Assembly (NCBI GenBank): GCA_023957125.1
Contig: JAMLHL010000013.1
Coordinates: 62,001 to 126,000, forward strand
Direction: 5' to 3'
DNA: 64,000 bases
Origin: Chitinophagaceae bacterium
GTDB taxonomy: Bacteria > Bacteroidota > Bacteroidia > Chitinophagales > Chitinophagaceae
In this document: piece after piece, positions 55,998 through 64,000 of the stretch
Position numbering within the stretch: the stretch's first letter is position 1
Layout: each line of letters begins with the position of its first letter
The notes under the pieces: generated by a model
Told to the model about the DNA's origin: nothing
What the model saw: the letters and a program-made list of their open reading frames with translations, nothing else
Database searches by the model: none
Translations under genes and position numbers: made by a program

Positions 55998-57620
55998 TTA
56001 CCACCACACGATATAAAGCGTTGCATAAACCAGGATCAATATCCCCCACCACAATTCCACTTTTTGCCACCAGGGTCTTTCGGGATCGCCAGGGGGCAGC
56101 CGCAACATAGATTTATTCCAGATATAGGGTTTAATCTTCCGGTACTCCGGTGGTTTGGTAATGAGACTCAGCATCGTGATCAATATAATACAAACGATCT
56201 GTGTGATCCCCCCTGCCACATAAAAATTATCCAACCCGTACCTGCTGATATGATGTTCTGAAAACAGTCCGGGGATTATCCACAACTGCATCAATGCTCC
56301 TAACGGGATCCCCGCTATTAACACAATCAACGAAGCTGAGGCTGTTGTGCGTTTCCAAAACATACCAAACAAAAAACAGGTAGCAACCGGCACTGCCATA
56401 TAGGTGGATAAGGATTGGAAATAGATAAATATTCCTCCGGATTTTCCAATCACCGGAGCGTAAAAGATACTGAAAATCATTAACAGACAGGTACTCCACA
56501 TTCCTACCCTCACCAGCGATTTATCGCTTGCATTTTTCCGGATCCATTTCTTATATACATCATACGTGATCAGGGTGGAAATAGAGTTTAGAAAAGCTGC
56601 CACCGTGGACATCACGGCTCCCAATATCCCTACAATAATCAATCCCTGTAAACCGGAGGGTACCAGATTCTGAATCAGCATCGGATACACGTCGTCTATT
56701 CTTTCCTGTGAAATTACAAATTCCGGGTTTCCGCTAAAAGCAAGCGCGCGGGCTATCATCCCGGGAAAGATTTCCAGGAACGGGCGCAGCAACACAAAAG
56801 CCAGCGCAAACACGATCGCCATACGGACATCCCATTCCGTCTTGGCGCCAAACCCTCTCTGGACCAGAGACTGGTTCATACAGGAGTAATAAAGTTGTAA
56901 ATTAAAAAGAGAAAACAGCACCGCGTGCCAGGGCATGACCGGCGTATTCATAGGCTGCATTAAATGAAAACCTCCGGGGGCGTTAGCCGTTATATCCTGC
57001 CAGCCATTAGGGAGTTTATTGATCCCCAGATAAAACAGTACGCCTCCCGCCAAAAACATAAGGATAAACTGGAGCACGGAAGCGCTAATCATCGAAGACA
57101 TGCCTCCAAATACCGTGATCAATCCGGATACCAACCCGATGACCAATATTCCCTGCCATATCGGGACCTGGTATAATACTTCAAAAAGTTTTGCACCTCC
57201 GTATAATACCACCGCCAGGCTGAGAAAAATATAACTCAGCAGCAGCAAAACGCTGAACACATCCTGGTTTCTTTTATCAAATCTTGCACCCAGGTACTGG
57301 GGCATGGTTATAATACCATTGCGCAGATACATGGGAAAGAAAAAATAGATCAGCGCTGTGAATACCAGGGCGGCATTGAGATACGAATTCACTAACGGCA
57401 ACCCCACCATATAACCCATCCCATTCATCCCGATCAGTTGTTCGGAATTAAGCCCGGTAGCGACATAGGCCATGCCAATAGCCCACCAGGACAGAGATCC
57501 TTTGGACACAAAATAATTGGCAGCGGTTTCCTTTTTACCTCGACCTGACCAAAGACCAATAACGAGAATAATTACAAAATAGGCAACAACACAGGTTATA
57601 TCAAAAATGGCTCCGGTCAT
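55998..57620 (-). CDS. Sodium:solute symporter (SSS family)
   Basis: 540 residues with about thirteen to fourteen membrane helices. The segments ATGLNSEQLIGMNGMGY and GIQ-type helix AVMSTVAAFLNSISTLITYD fit the SSS/SLC5 family; the latter contains the usual sodium-site serines. It should import the sugar or sugar acid used by the operon with sodium. The stop of the six-hairpin gene is on the downstream side, 14 bp from its start. Confidence 0.92.
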   Translation of the reverse strand: MTGAIFDITCVVAYFVIILVIGLWSGRGKKETAANYFVSKGSLSWWAIGMAYVATGLNSEQLIGMNGMGYMVGLPLVNSYLNAALVFTALIYFFFPMYLRNGIITMPQYLGARFDKRNQDVFSVLLLLSYIFLSLAVVLYGGAKLFEVLYQVPIWQGILVIGLVSGLITVFGGMSSMISASVLQFILMFLAGGVLFYLGINKLPNGWQDITANAPGGFHLMQPMNTPVMPWHAVLFSLFNLQLYYSCMNQSLVQRGFGAKTEWDVRMAIVFALAFVLLRPFLEIFPGMIARALAFSGNPEFVISQERIDDVYPMLIQNLVPSGLQGLIIVGILGAVMSTVAAFLNSISTLITYDVYKKWIRKNASDKSLVRVGMWSTCLLMIFSIFYAPVIGKSGGIFIYFQSLSTYMAVPVATCFLFGMFWKRTTASASLIVLIAGIPLGALMQLWIIPGLFSEHHISRYGLDNFYVAGGITQIVCIILITMLSLITKPPEYRKIKPYIWNKSMLRLPPGDPERPWWQKVELWWGILILVYATLYIVWW

Positions 57621-57634
57621 ATATCGTCATTCTT

Positions 57635-60082
57635 TTAAAAGTCGCTGTTGTCGGAAATCTTAAATTTTATTGTATTTAGAGGTTTCATTAAAGTAAACAT
57701 CCCATTTCCTTCCTTCTTAACAGACCTGCTCAGTGCAACTGCATGAAGCGATTCTGGAAATCTTATTTTCCGGGGTAGCGCCTTTGGATCTAAAGCGGAT
57801 AATGTGATCAAACAACTTTTGGAGTCCGTTAGTTGTATGTCGAGATTTACTTTCCCGTTAAGTGTGTACAAATTATTCAAAAGAGTTTTTTCATTCTTCC
57901 TTAACCATTCAAAAGGCATTGCTCCACATAGTGTCACTTCTTCTTCATTATTTTCGAAATACAAAGAATTCAGCATCATATCCAACATTCTGCCATTGCC
58001 GCTTCCATTGGGTTGCCAGGCGGTAAAAGCCGGGTCACGTTTTGAGAATCGTTCCTGGGTTTGATAAGTATCATGGGTTATGCCATATTTTAAATTTACC
58101 TGAGTAGCTGCAAACGCCTTCTTCCATTGGGCGGTTTTTAAATAAATGTCCTGCCACACATGTTCGGGATTACCGATATATACTATTTCCCTATCCATTT
58201 TACCCATGAAATATCCATCTGCTAAACTGTCTTCATAAAAATGCACGAACCGTTGAAATAATTCGGACTGGGGATCCATAATTCCGGTATAGGCGATGGA
58301 GGCCATCGAAACCGTATTTTCAAACTTAGAGGTGATTCGGGTATCCCGATCATCAGTCAGAATTTTCCGGTCTATAAAACCGCCTGGATGGCTCAATTTT
58401 TCTACGGTAGTTAATATATCTTGTTGATAGAGGGCCAATTCTTTCTGAAACTTCCCCGTATCTCTATGTCCGATACGCTGGAGTAAAGAAACCGCTTTAC
58501 TGAATCCCCAGAAAGTGTAACTGTCGGTAAAAGATACAATATATCCGATATCTCCATCGGTTGCCACAGCAAAAGGCATTAATCCATAAGTAATGGGACG
58601 TGTACCATCGGGATTCAGTTTTCTGGTTGCGCTGATCTCTCCGGCAATCCAGTTCATCGCTTCTAATATCTTTGGGAGATACTGGTTCAGGAAACTTTCA
58701 TCTTTTGAATAAAGATAATAATCACAGGCCAAGGCTAAGGCGGCTCCTGTGGTATTGGCCCACCTGGGACCCGTGGTTCCCACAGCGCCTTGCGTGGTGG
58801 TAAACCTGCCTTCGGGTGGCACGCCGGCATTCTGAAGACTGAAAATAAACCGAAGCGCTTTTTTTACCGGTTCAAATTGTCCTGTTCTCAACATCGGACG
58901 CAACATTTCCACGGCCTCCCAAACCCAGACAAAAAATCTTTCCGAAGATCCTCCCTGTGTGGGCATAAACATTTCAGGATTTCCCTGGCCAACCAATAGC
59001 TGAAGGGTTGATAATTGCAGTTCGCTGAAAATATCATCCCATTGTTCCGTAGGAAAGCTAAGCCGTGTATTTCTTTCAGAAAACAGATTTTTGAAGTCCT
59101 CTAAGGATTGCTGCCGGATTTGTTCCGGGGTTGCCTCTTTTAAGTAAGACAGATGATATTCATTAATCCGGTCGGTATTAACTAACAGGGAAACAGAAAA
59201 TTCCTTTGTCTCCCCCGGGTCGAGATGTGCCTGAGCCAGGATACAATCCTGAAGGTGGTGCAATCTGAAATTAGGTAAAACATATCCGGAAGCCCGGGTA
59301 ACTCTTGCCCGTTTTTCATAATCTTCATCAGAAAAACTATTTTCTTTTTCCCACGAGAGAAGCATAGAACCCGGGTGAATCTTTCCAACGATCAGTCCTT
59401 TATTAAAAATATTATTTTGCTCCAACGAAATTTCGTGGTATGGCAACCATTTACTTACATCCCAATAGAAAGGGATATAGTGATAATTAAACAGTTTATT
59501 TCCCGGATGAAACCCAATCTTTACCCGCACTTCTGCTTGTTGCGGTTCCACGTCCTCGTTCTTTACGGAAATGGTTGCATTCAACAGGCTTTGTTTTTCA
59601 TCAATACGCGATACGGCATAGCTTATCTTATAATACAGGTCGTTGGCATAGTAATCGCCTGTAACTACCGGGTATTTGTTTTCGGTCAGGGACAGGCTGC
59701 TCAATCTAAAGTCAGGTAGAAAAGCCGGTTTGTCAAAAGCGAACTGCATCAACCAGGTTTCTTCACTAAGCGCCGCCTGTCGCGCCCGGGCATCTCTTGT
59801 CGTCACTTTATCGGTTACGTGTAACCGCGTTACAAACAAACTGGGAGACACATGTACCCAATCAGACGAATGAGCAGGCTGGATCGGTAAATGAACGGTA
59901 TACGGCGGGCGCCACCGAAATTGATTATCCGTTAAGATATCTATCCAGCTTTTCTGATTGATATTATTATAAGATGCAGGTGGCTGGGGGGCGCCTAATC
60001 GCCCGGAATAGTCAGTTCCCTTTTGAGCAGACAAATGAAAAACTTCTCCCATAAATAATAACCAAAGACAAAATCTTTTCAT
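57635..60082 (-). CDS. Secreted six-hairpin glycosidase-like protein (1)
   Basis: 815 residues. A signal peptide (MKRFCLWLLFMGEVFHLSAQ) is followed by a beta-rich N-terminal part (about 25-320) and a helical C-terminal part (about 350-730) with the look of an (alpha/alpha)6 barrel: FFVWVWEAVEMLRPMLRTGQ and NTTGAALALACDYYLYSKDE. No assigned GH family is recognised and catalytic residues cannot be named. Its place next to a second similar gene, a symporter and catabolic enzymes suggests that it releases the sugar imported by the operon. Confidence 0.7.
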   Translation of the reverse strand: MKRFCLWLLFMGEVFHLSAQKGTDYSGRLGAPQPPASYNNINQKSWIDILTDNQFRWRPPYTVHLPIQPAHSSDWVHVSPSLFVTRLHVTDKVTTRDARARQAALSEETWLMQFAFDKPAFLPDFRLSSLSLTENKYPVVTGDYYANDLYYKISYAVSRIDEKQSLLNATISVKNEDVEPQQAEVRVKIGFHPGNKLFNYHYIPFYWDVSKWLPYHEISLEQNNIFNKGLIVGKIHPGSMLLSWEKENSFSDEDYEKRARVTRASGYVLPNFRLHHLQDCILAQAHLDPGETKEFSVSLLVNTDRINEYHLSYLKEATPEQIRQQSLEDFKNLFSERNTRLSFPTEQWDDIFSELQLSTLQLLVGQGNPEMFMPTQGGSSERFFVWVWEAVEMLRPMLRTGQFEPVKKALRFIFSLQNAGVPPEGRFTTTQGAVGTTGPRWANTTGAALALACDYYLYSKDESFLNQYLPKILEAMNWIAGEISATRKLNPDGTRPITYGLMPFAVATDGDIGYIVSFTDSYTFWGFSKAVSLLQRIGHRDTGKFQKELALYQQDILTTVEKLSHPGGFIDRKILTDDRDTRITSKFENTVSMASIAYTGIMDPQSELFQRFVHFYEDSLADGYFMGKMDREIVYIGNPEHVWQDIYLKTAQWKKAFAATQVNLKYGITHDTYQTQERFSKRDPAFTAWQPNGSGNGRMLDMMLNSLYFENNEEEVTLCGAMPFEWLRKNEKTLLNNLYTLNGKVNLDIQLTDSKSCLITLSALDPKALPRKIRFPESLHAVALSRSVKKEGNGMFTLMKPLNTIKFKISDNSDF

Positions 60083-60112
60083 AACATCTGATGCTTTTTG
60101 AATTTCTGCCCC

Positions 60113-60143
60113 AACCGGTCAGGTTCTTCAAACCTGACTGGTT
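60113..60143. terminator. 13-bp intercistronic hairpin between the two glycosidase genes
   Basis: AACCGGTCAGGTT (60113-60125) pairs with AACCTGACTGGTT (60131-60143) with one G-T pair and a 5-nt loop. It lies after the stop of the upstream gene (minus strand) and before the next start. There is no long T-run, so it may act in mRNA processing as much as in termination. Confidence 0.5.
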
Positions 60144-60177
60144 ATTATCAATCGCCTTTAATCATCGGTTGAAAACT

Positions 60178-62877
60178 TTAAAAATAAACCAAAATCTTTC
60201 CTTGTCCTTTAAACCCATCAAGAATTACCGTTTCTGTTACCGCATCGTAACGCCCTCCCTCTACCCGCACAGGTATTTTACCCTCCGGATGAGGTACCCT
60301 AACGGTCACCACCTGCGGGTTTTTGAAAAAATCTCCATCTATTTTTACTTCTATGAACCCTTTATCAATTTGTGAAGAAGCGCTGACGTTTAGTTTTCCG
60401 AAATAACTTCTCGCATTTTTAATGTTGATTACTTTCCCATCTTCCATCCATTTCCGGGGAATGGTTCTGAACAAACTCAGGGTATCGCCATTCTCCATAT
60501 AGAGCATCCAGCGGGTTTCCATCAAAAACCAGGCTTCCTCATGGGTTTTATGCGGGCTTACCCTGTACATGTGCTCCCAGAAAGTATAGGTTTCCCTGTC
60601 TGCATGCGCAGATACCGTATAATAATATGTATTCAGGAACGGTTTCACCATTCCCAACCGGGCTTGCAACCAATTATGACGGCTGTAATAGGGCTGACTG
60701 AATGCGGCATTACCCTGGTAAAATAGTTCACTGTGATAATCTAAAAGAAATTTAGCGGCTTGTTCATCAGGACTGATAACCTCACAGAAGACCAGGTACA
60801 TGGGGCCCAGCATCGCATCAGAAACAGTAAAAGTACCGTGCGACCAGAAAGTTCCTTTCTTCTGATAAAAAGCTCTTAACCCCTCTGCCTCTGTCCACGG
60901 GGGCGCAGTAGGACACCAGGTACCATCGCCCAAAGGGACCACCGGCGATAACGCCATAGCATTAAAAAAGGAGGTTCTGATATCTTCTTTCCACGCTTTC
61001 GCCTCTGCGAGGATACGGGTATGTGCAACGGGGTCAATTGCTTTCAGCACTTCCGCTATACGACTCATGCCCAGGTATGCATACCCGTTCAGCATGAATT
61101 GGTGAAAATGATCTTCCGGATCAGCCACCTTCCCGGCGATCATTCCATAGCCCCTTCCTTTTAATTCGTCTTTTTTATTCTTATTACGCCAGTCTATCAG
61201 AAAATCACACGATTTGATCAGTTTATCTTTAACCGATTTTGCCCAGTCCATATCATGCGTGTACCTGAAATACTCGCCCATCGTCCACAATGCTGCACCG
61301 GTTTCCACCATGTATCCGCCGAAATTTTGTATAAATCCATCTTCATGTTGTTTATCTAAAAAATAGTTCAGAGAACGCCTCGCTTCTTCCAGTCTTCCCA
61401 CTGAAGCATAAAACTGGATAATAGGTGAACTTTCCGTTCCGATGGGAGAATATACACCGATATTCGGCGCTAAGGTTCCGTTCGGCTCATTGCCATAGGT
61501 AATCAGGTCCAGGTGCAATAACCCGGCCTTTATCATTTCATTAATCCGTCTTTCCGGTACTTCTATCTGTGCTGCGTTGTGCAGTTTACCCAACCAGAAG
61601 TCTTTCGCTTCTTCAAATTTCTGATCATAACTTAATGCTGCCAGTGCGTCGGCCCTTTCCCTGGAGACAGGACTATGGGGTATAAGAAATTCCACCACTG
61701 CTTTCTCGCCGGGCTGCAGCAACAACGCAAGTTCTTCGTTCGGCAGCGGTTTCCCGTTCAGCCGGGAAACACAAAATACCTTACCCGAACCGTACAACGA
61801 AAAACCGGTTTTATCTTCGAAACTATAAGCTGATTTCGTCCACCAACCGGTACCGGGGCGTGGTGTTTTAAACCAGGCATATCGCGGGACTGCTCCCCGG
61901 TTAGTAATTACGGATCTGAAAAAAAGTACGGTTTCCTCGGCTGTATTAAGCGCCGCCGGCGTCCGGGTTTTTAACTGCTCCAGTTGACCTTCGGTAAACA
62001 TATGCCCACCGCTGTATTGATCGGCCACCAGGAAATCGGTTCCCTTCTGTTGTTGCAACGGAGATTTTTCTAACGCTACAAAGGCCGTTGCATCATACTC
62101 CACATCATCATCCTTCAAAGTGGAATTCAATATTGGTAAAACGCCTTCTTCCAAACGTCTGTGCAGGGTATTGCGTACCCCTACGCCCCGGCCCATAGTG
62201 TAGAGATAATTTACATTCCCGTTTGGGGTTTCTTCCAGGCGCAGCGGAGATGAAGATCGTTTGGGAGAAATAATATTGGCTTCCCCGATAGCTGCATCCG
62301 GCAGGCTTTCCGAAATTTCAAAAATTCGCATATCCCGACTGGTTCCCAGCCATATCGGCACCGTCATATTGCGGGTTTCACGGGAAGCCGATTCAAAAGA
62401 AGTTTCCATCTCCTCGTCAATACGTTGAATCTTTGTTCTTGATTTGCGCATCAATATTTCTTTTTCCACCTCATCATATTTACGGTTATCCTGAACCGGT
62501 AGTACCACTACCTGGTAAGCGGGTATATAAATAGGATTGTTTTTATTCACATCCCTGACAAAAAAAGAAAAAGGATGTTCGGCGGTTTTAATAGAAACAA
62601 CCGTTGGTTCCGGTCCCGGATCAAGGTTTGTATTTTCCACTTTTATTTTTATCCGTACGGCCTTATCCGCTTTTATTTCAAATGCATTACCTTTTACACT
62701 ACCTTTCCCCTGTAACACACGTATTTCTTTGATCTTCCCGTAATTAACCCCTATACTTCCTTTTACCGAAGACCTGTTCCATTCTACCTCTATATCTACC
62801 GCTTTATTCTGGGCGAGCGCCTGCCGGGTAGAAAATAATAACAGCGCAGCAACCGTTGCGAAAAATATTGTCCGCAT
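60178..62877 (-). CDS. Secreted six-hairpin glycosidase-like protein (2)
   Basis: About 899 residues from the ATG at 62877, which begins the signal peptide (MRTIFFATVAALLLFSTRQA); the frame runs 108 bp further upstream across the palindrome near 62980, which is not a credible start. A beta-rich N-terminal part is followed by a helical barrel: NFGGYMVETGAALWTMGEYF at about 560 and GTWCPTAPPWTEAEGLRAFY later. It resembles six-hairpin glycosidases by pattern, with no certain family or substrate. It is the second such enzyme in the operon and shares the overall layout with its neighbour. Confidence 0.7.
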   Translation of the reverse strand: MRTIFFATVAALLLFSTRQALAQNKAVDIEVEWNRSSVKGSIGVNYGKIKEIRVLQGKGSVKGNAFEIKADKAVRIKIKVENTNLDPGPEPTVVSIKTAEHPFSFFVRDVNKNNPIYIPAYQVVVLPVQDNRKYDEVEKEILMRKSRTKIQRIDEEMETSFESASRETRNMTVPIWLGTSRDMRIFEISESLPDAAIGEANIISPKRSSSPLRLEETPNGNVNYLYTMGRGVGVRNTLHRRLEEGVLPILNSTLKDDDVEYDATAFVALEKSPLQQQKGTDFLVADQYSGGHMFTEGQLEQLKTRTPAALNTAEETVLFFRSVITNRGAVPRYAWFKTPRPGTGWWTKSAYSFEDKTGFSLYGSGKVFCVSRLNGKPLPNEELALLLQPGEKAVVEFLIPHSPVSRERADALAALSYDQKFEEAKDFWLGKLHNAAQIEVPERRINEMIKAGLLHLDLITYGNEPNGTLAPNIGVYSPIGTESSPIIQFYASVGRLEEARRSLNYFLDKQHEDGFIQNFGGYMVETGAALWTMGEYFRYTHDMDWAKSVKDKLIKSCDFLIDWRNKNKKDELKGRGYGMIAGKVADPEDHFHQFMLNGYAYLGMSRIAEVLKAIDPVAHTRILAEAKAWKEDIRTSFFNAMALSPVVPLGDGTWCPTAPPWTEAEGLRAFYQKKGTFWSHGTFTVSDAMLGPMYLVFCEVISPDEQAAKFLLDYHSELFYQGNAAFSQPYYSRHNWLQARLGMVKPFLNTYYYTVSAHADRETYTFWEHMYRVSPHKTHEEAWFLMETRWMLYMENGDTLSLFRTIPRKWMEDGKVINIKNARSYFGKLNVSASSQIDKGFIEVKIDGDFFKNPQVVTVRVPHPEGKIPVRVEGGRYDAVTETVILDGFKGQGKILVYF

Positions 62878-62968
62878 TATATTGATTTTAGGGTAAAAGA
62901 TACCATTTTCCGTTATCCTTTTGATTTGGAATGGGTGTATTGCACATTTTCGCTTCATACGCGGCTTT

Positions 62969-62992
62969 CCGGTCGGTGAGGACACCGACCGG
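62969..62992. repeat. 24-bp palindrome, 10-4-10 type (copy C)
   Basis: Arms CCGGTCGGTG (62969-62978) and CACCGACCGG (62983-62992) pair perfectly around AGGA. The flank reads GTAGCGG, with the GTAG often found beside REP elements. It lies in the leader of the 62877 gene. Confidence 0.75.
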
Positions 62993-63114
62993 TAGCGGAG
63001 ATGAAATTATTTCAAGTGGCAAAGTAGCAAACAAAATACGTCTTCTTGACAGTAAAAAATCTTGCTTTGATATTTCTTTCATATAAAGCCGTTCGTGATA
63101 TTTCAGTAGTGCCG

Positions 63115-64000
63115 TTATTTGTTCAGTTTTAATACTACGGGGCCCATTAACATTAGTTCTATCTTCATAGACAGCGTATTATCTCTCCGCTGTACAGAAA
63201 CAGGTAGCCAACGGCCGTCTGACTCTAATTGAGATACCATTGCATTCTTCCACCCTGCAGCCACATCTATAGACAGATCGGTAATGAGGTCAGAGCTCAA
63301 ATTAATCACAGTTACAATTAAATAATTCCCTGCTTTACTTTTATTACAAATACAAAAAATGTTCGGGAGGTCTCTCACAAATACAGGCAATTCCTCCCTT
63401 CCCACCCATTCCACTGCTTCCCGGATCAGTTCTTTTTTCTTATAATTAAAAACTGCGGAAGAACGGTTGCCCCGCAAATCAAATGCCGTAATAACAACCC
63501 GTCCTCCCTGCTCATTTTCAAAACGAAGAAAGCCCGGGATCACCGGCTTTTCACCAGGCGCAAGAAAATCAGTAATTACTTCCGCATTTTCGTGAGGATT
63601 CAACACATAAAAATTACCTCCTTCACTGCCAGCGGGAGCAAAAATCAGATTGTACATTAGTTCTCCTTTCAAGCCTTCATGATCATGAATATTTCTTATT
63701 CCCTCAAAACTGAAATCAGCTTCTTTCCCCGGTGAAACTTCTGCACCAATCAGTTTCCCAAATCCCCGTTGTGATAGCAGATACGCGGCATAACCGTCCA
63801 ACATAACCGCGCCCCGCAGCATCTGATGAATCTCACCGTCACTCATGATTTTTAAAGAGGCACCCGAAACCATCTTTACTCTTCCACCTCCTGAGGTGTA
63901 CGGTATCCCAAACATTCCCAACACACTAATCCAGCTATTTAGAGGTGCAGAGGGTCTCCCTCCTCCTTTTGCCGTAGTTAAAACATAGGGAACAGCGGTA
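63115..64000 (-). CDS. Protein of unknown function, C-terminal part (5' end beyond window)
   Basis: The frame is open from the window edge to a stop at 63115, at least 295 codons, and the GTG at 63924 is only an internal codon. The visible part contains SDGEIHQMLRGAVMLDGYAA followed by YLLSQRGFGKLIGAEV, which resembles the region after the barrel in some beta-galactosidase-like (GH42/trimerisation-type) proteins, a weak match from memory. The rest is beta-rich. It probably belongs to the same catabolic operon as the downstream glycosidase genes, 130 to 240 bp away. Confidence 0.6.
   Translation of the reverse strand, partial: TAVPYVLTTAKGGGRPSAPLNSWISVLGMFGIPYTSGGGRVKMVSGASLKIMSDGEIHQMLRGAVMLDGYAAYLLSQRGFGKLIGAEVSPGKEADFSFEGIRNIHDHEGLKGELMYNLIFAPAGSEGGNFYVLNPHENAEVITDFLAPGEKPVIPGFLRFENEQGGRVVITAFDLRGNRSSAVFNYKKKELIREAVEWVGREELPVFVRDLPNIFCICNKSKAGNYLIVTVINLSSDLITDLSIDVAAGWKNAMVSQLESDGRWLPVSVQRRDNTLSMKIELMLMGPVVLKLNK

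Noticed and set aside
63115..63924. Complete gene starting at a GTG at 63924
   Set aside because: The frame continues open upstream to the window edge with sensible protein sequence, so the GTG is an internal valine codon and the gene is only partial here.

Overview
The window looks like a chromosomal segment of a Bacteroidota bacterium, most likely family Chitinophagaceae (inference). The signs are an ECF sigma/FecR/SusC/SusD cassette, alternative complex III (ActABCDEF) followed by a caa3-like cytochrome oxidase operon, a fused DUF6787-PurN protein, A-rich leaders without strong Shine-Dalgarno sites, and promoter boxes of the Bacteroidota type (TTTG / TAnnTTTG). No rRNA, tRNA, CRISPR array or intact mobile element was seen.

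Layout. 1-4.6 kb, minus strand: a PAPS-type sulfotransferase cut by the window edge, an APS kinase (cysC), and a large secreted glycoside-hydrolase-like protein. 4.8-13.2 kb, plus strand: ECF sigma factor, FecR-type anti-sigma factor, SusC with an STN signalling domain, SusD, then, after a strong terminator, a membrane-anchored arylsulfotransferase (ASST) homologue. These divergent halves form a glycan-uptake locus with an unusual sulfate-transfer theme. 13.4-28 kb, minus strand: a respiratory operon in the order actA-B-C-D-E-F, coxII, coxI, ctaB, two coxIII-type subunits, coxIV, which would carry electrons from quinol through ACIII to oxygen.

28-43 kb: a mixed region. It holds the DUF6787-PurN fusion, a pterin dehydratase, an IPExxxVDY-family protein, an M28 peptidase, FeoB (TTG start), a lipoprotein, an MFS transporter, a Uma2 pseudogene, and a TetR-regulated TolC/adaptor/RND efflux operon with matching 7-4-7 operators upstream of both tetR and tolC. 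43-48.3 kb: a metallophosphoesterase and a small outer-membrane barrel protein, a second M28 peptidase, an FMN alpha-hydroxyacid dehydrogenase, and an IS1634-like transposase remnant between two copies of a 122-bp structured repeat.

48.3-64 kb, minus strand: a PQQ-type quinoprotein with an inserted cytochrome c domain under its own promoter, and upstream of it a long catabolic operon. That operon encodes two SDR dehydrogenases, an alpha/beta hydrolase, an enolase-superfamily sugar-acid dehydratase candidate, a mutarotase-like protein, a PIG-L deacetylase, a sodium:solute symporter, two secreted six-hairpin glycosidase-like proteins and a partial protein at the window edge. It reads as a pathway that releases, imports, oxidises and dehydrates an unusual sugar or uronate; the substrate cannot be read from sequence.

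The most unusual items are the sulfation-linked Sus locus, the DUF6787-PurN fusion, the TetR operator pair, and four dispersed 24-bp palindromes of identical 10-4-10 geometry with compensated stems (29.2, two at 44.8, and 63.0 kb) that resemble REP elements.
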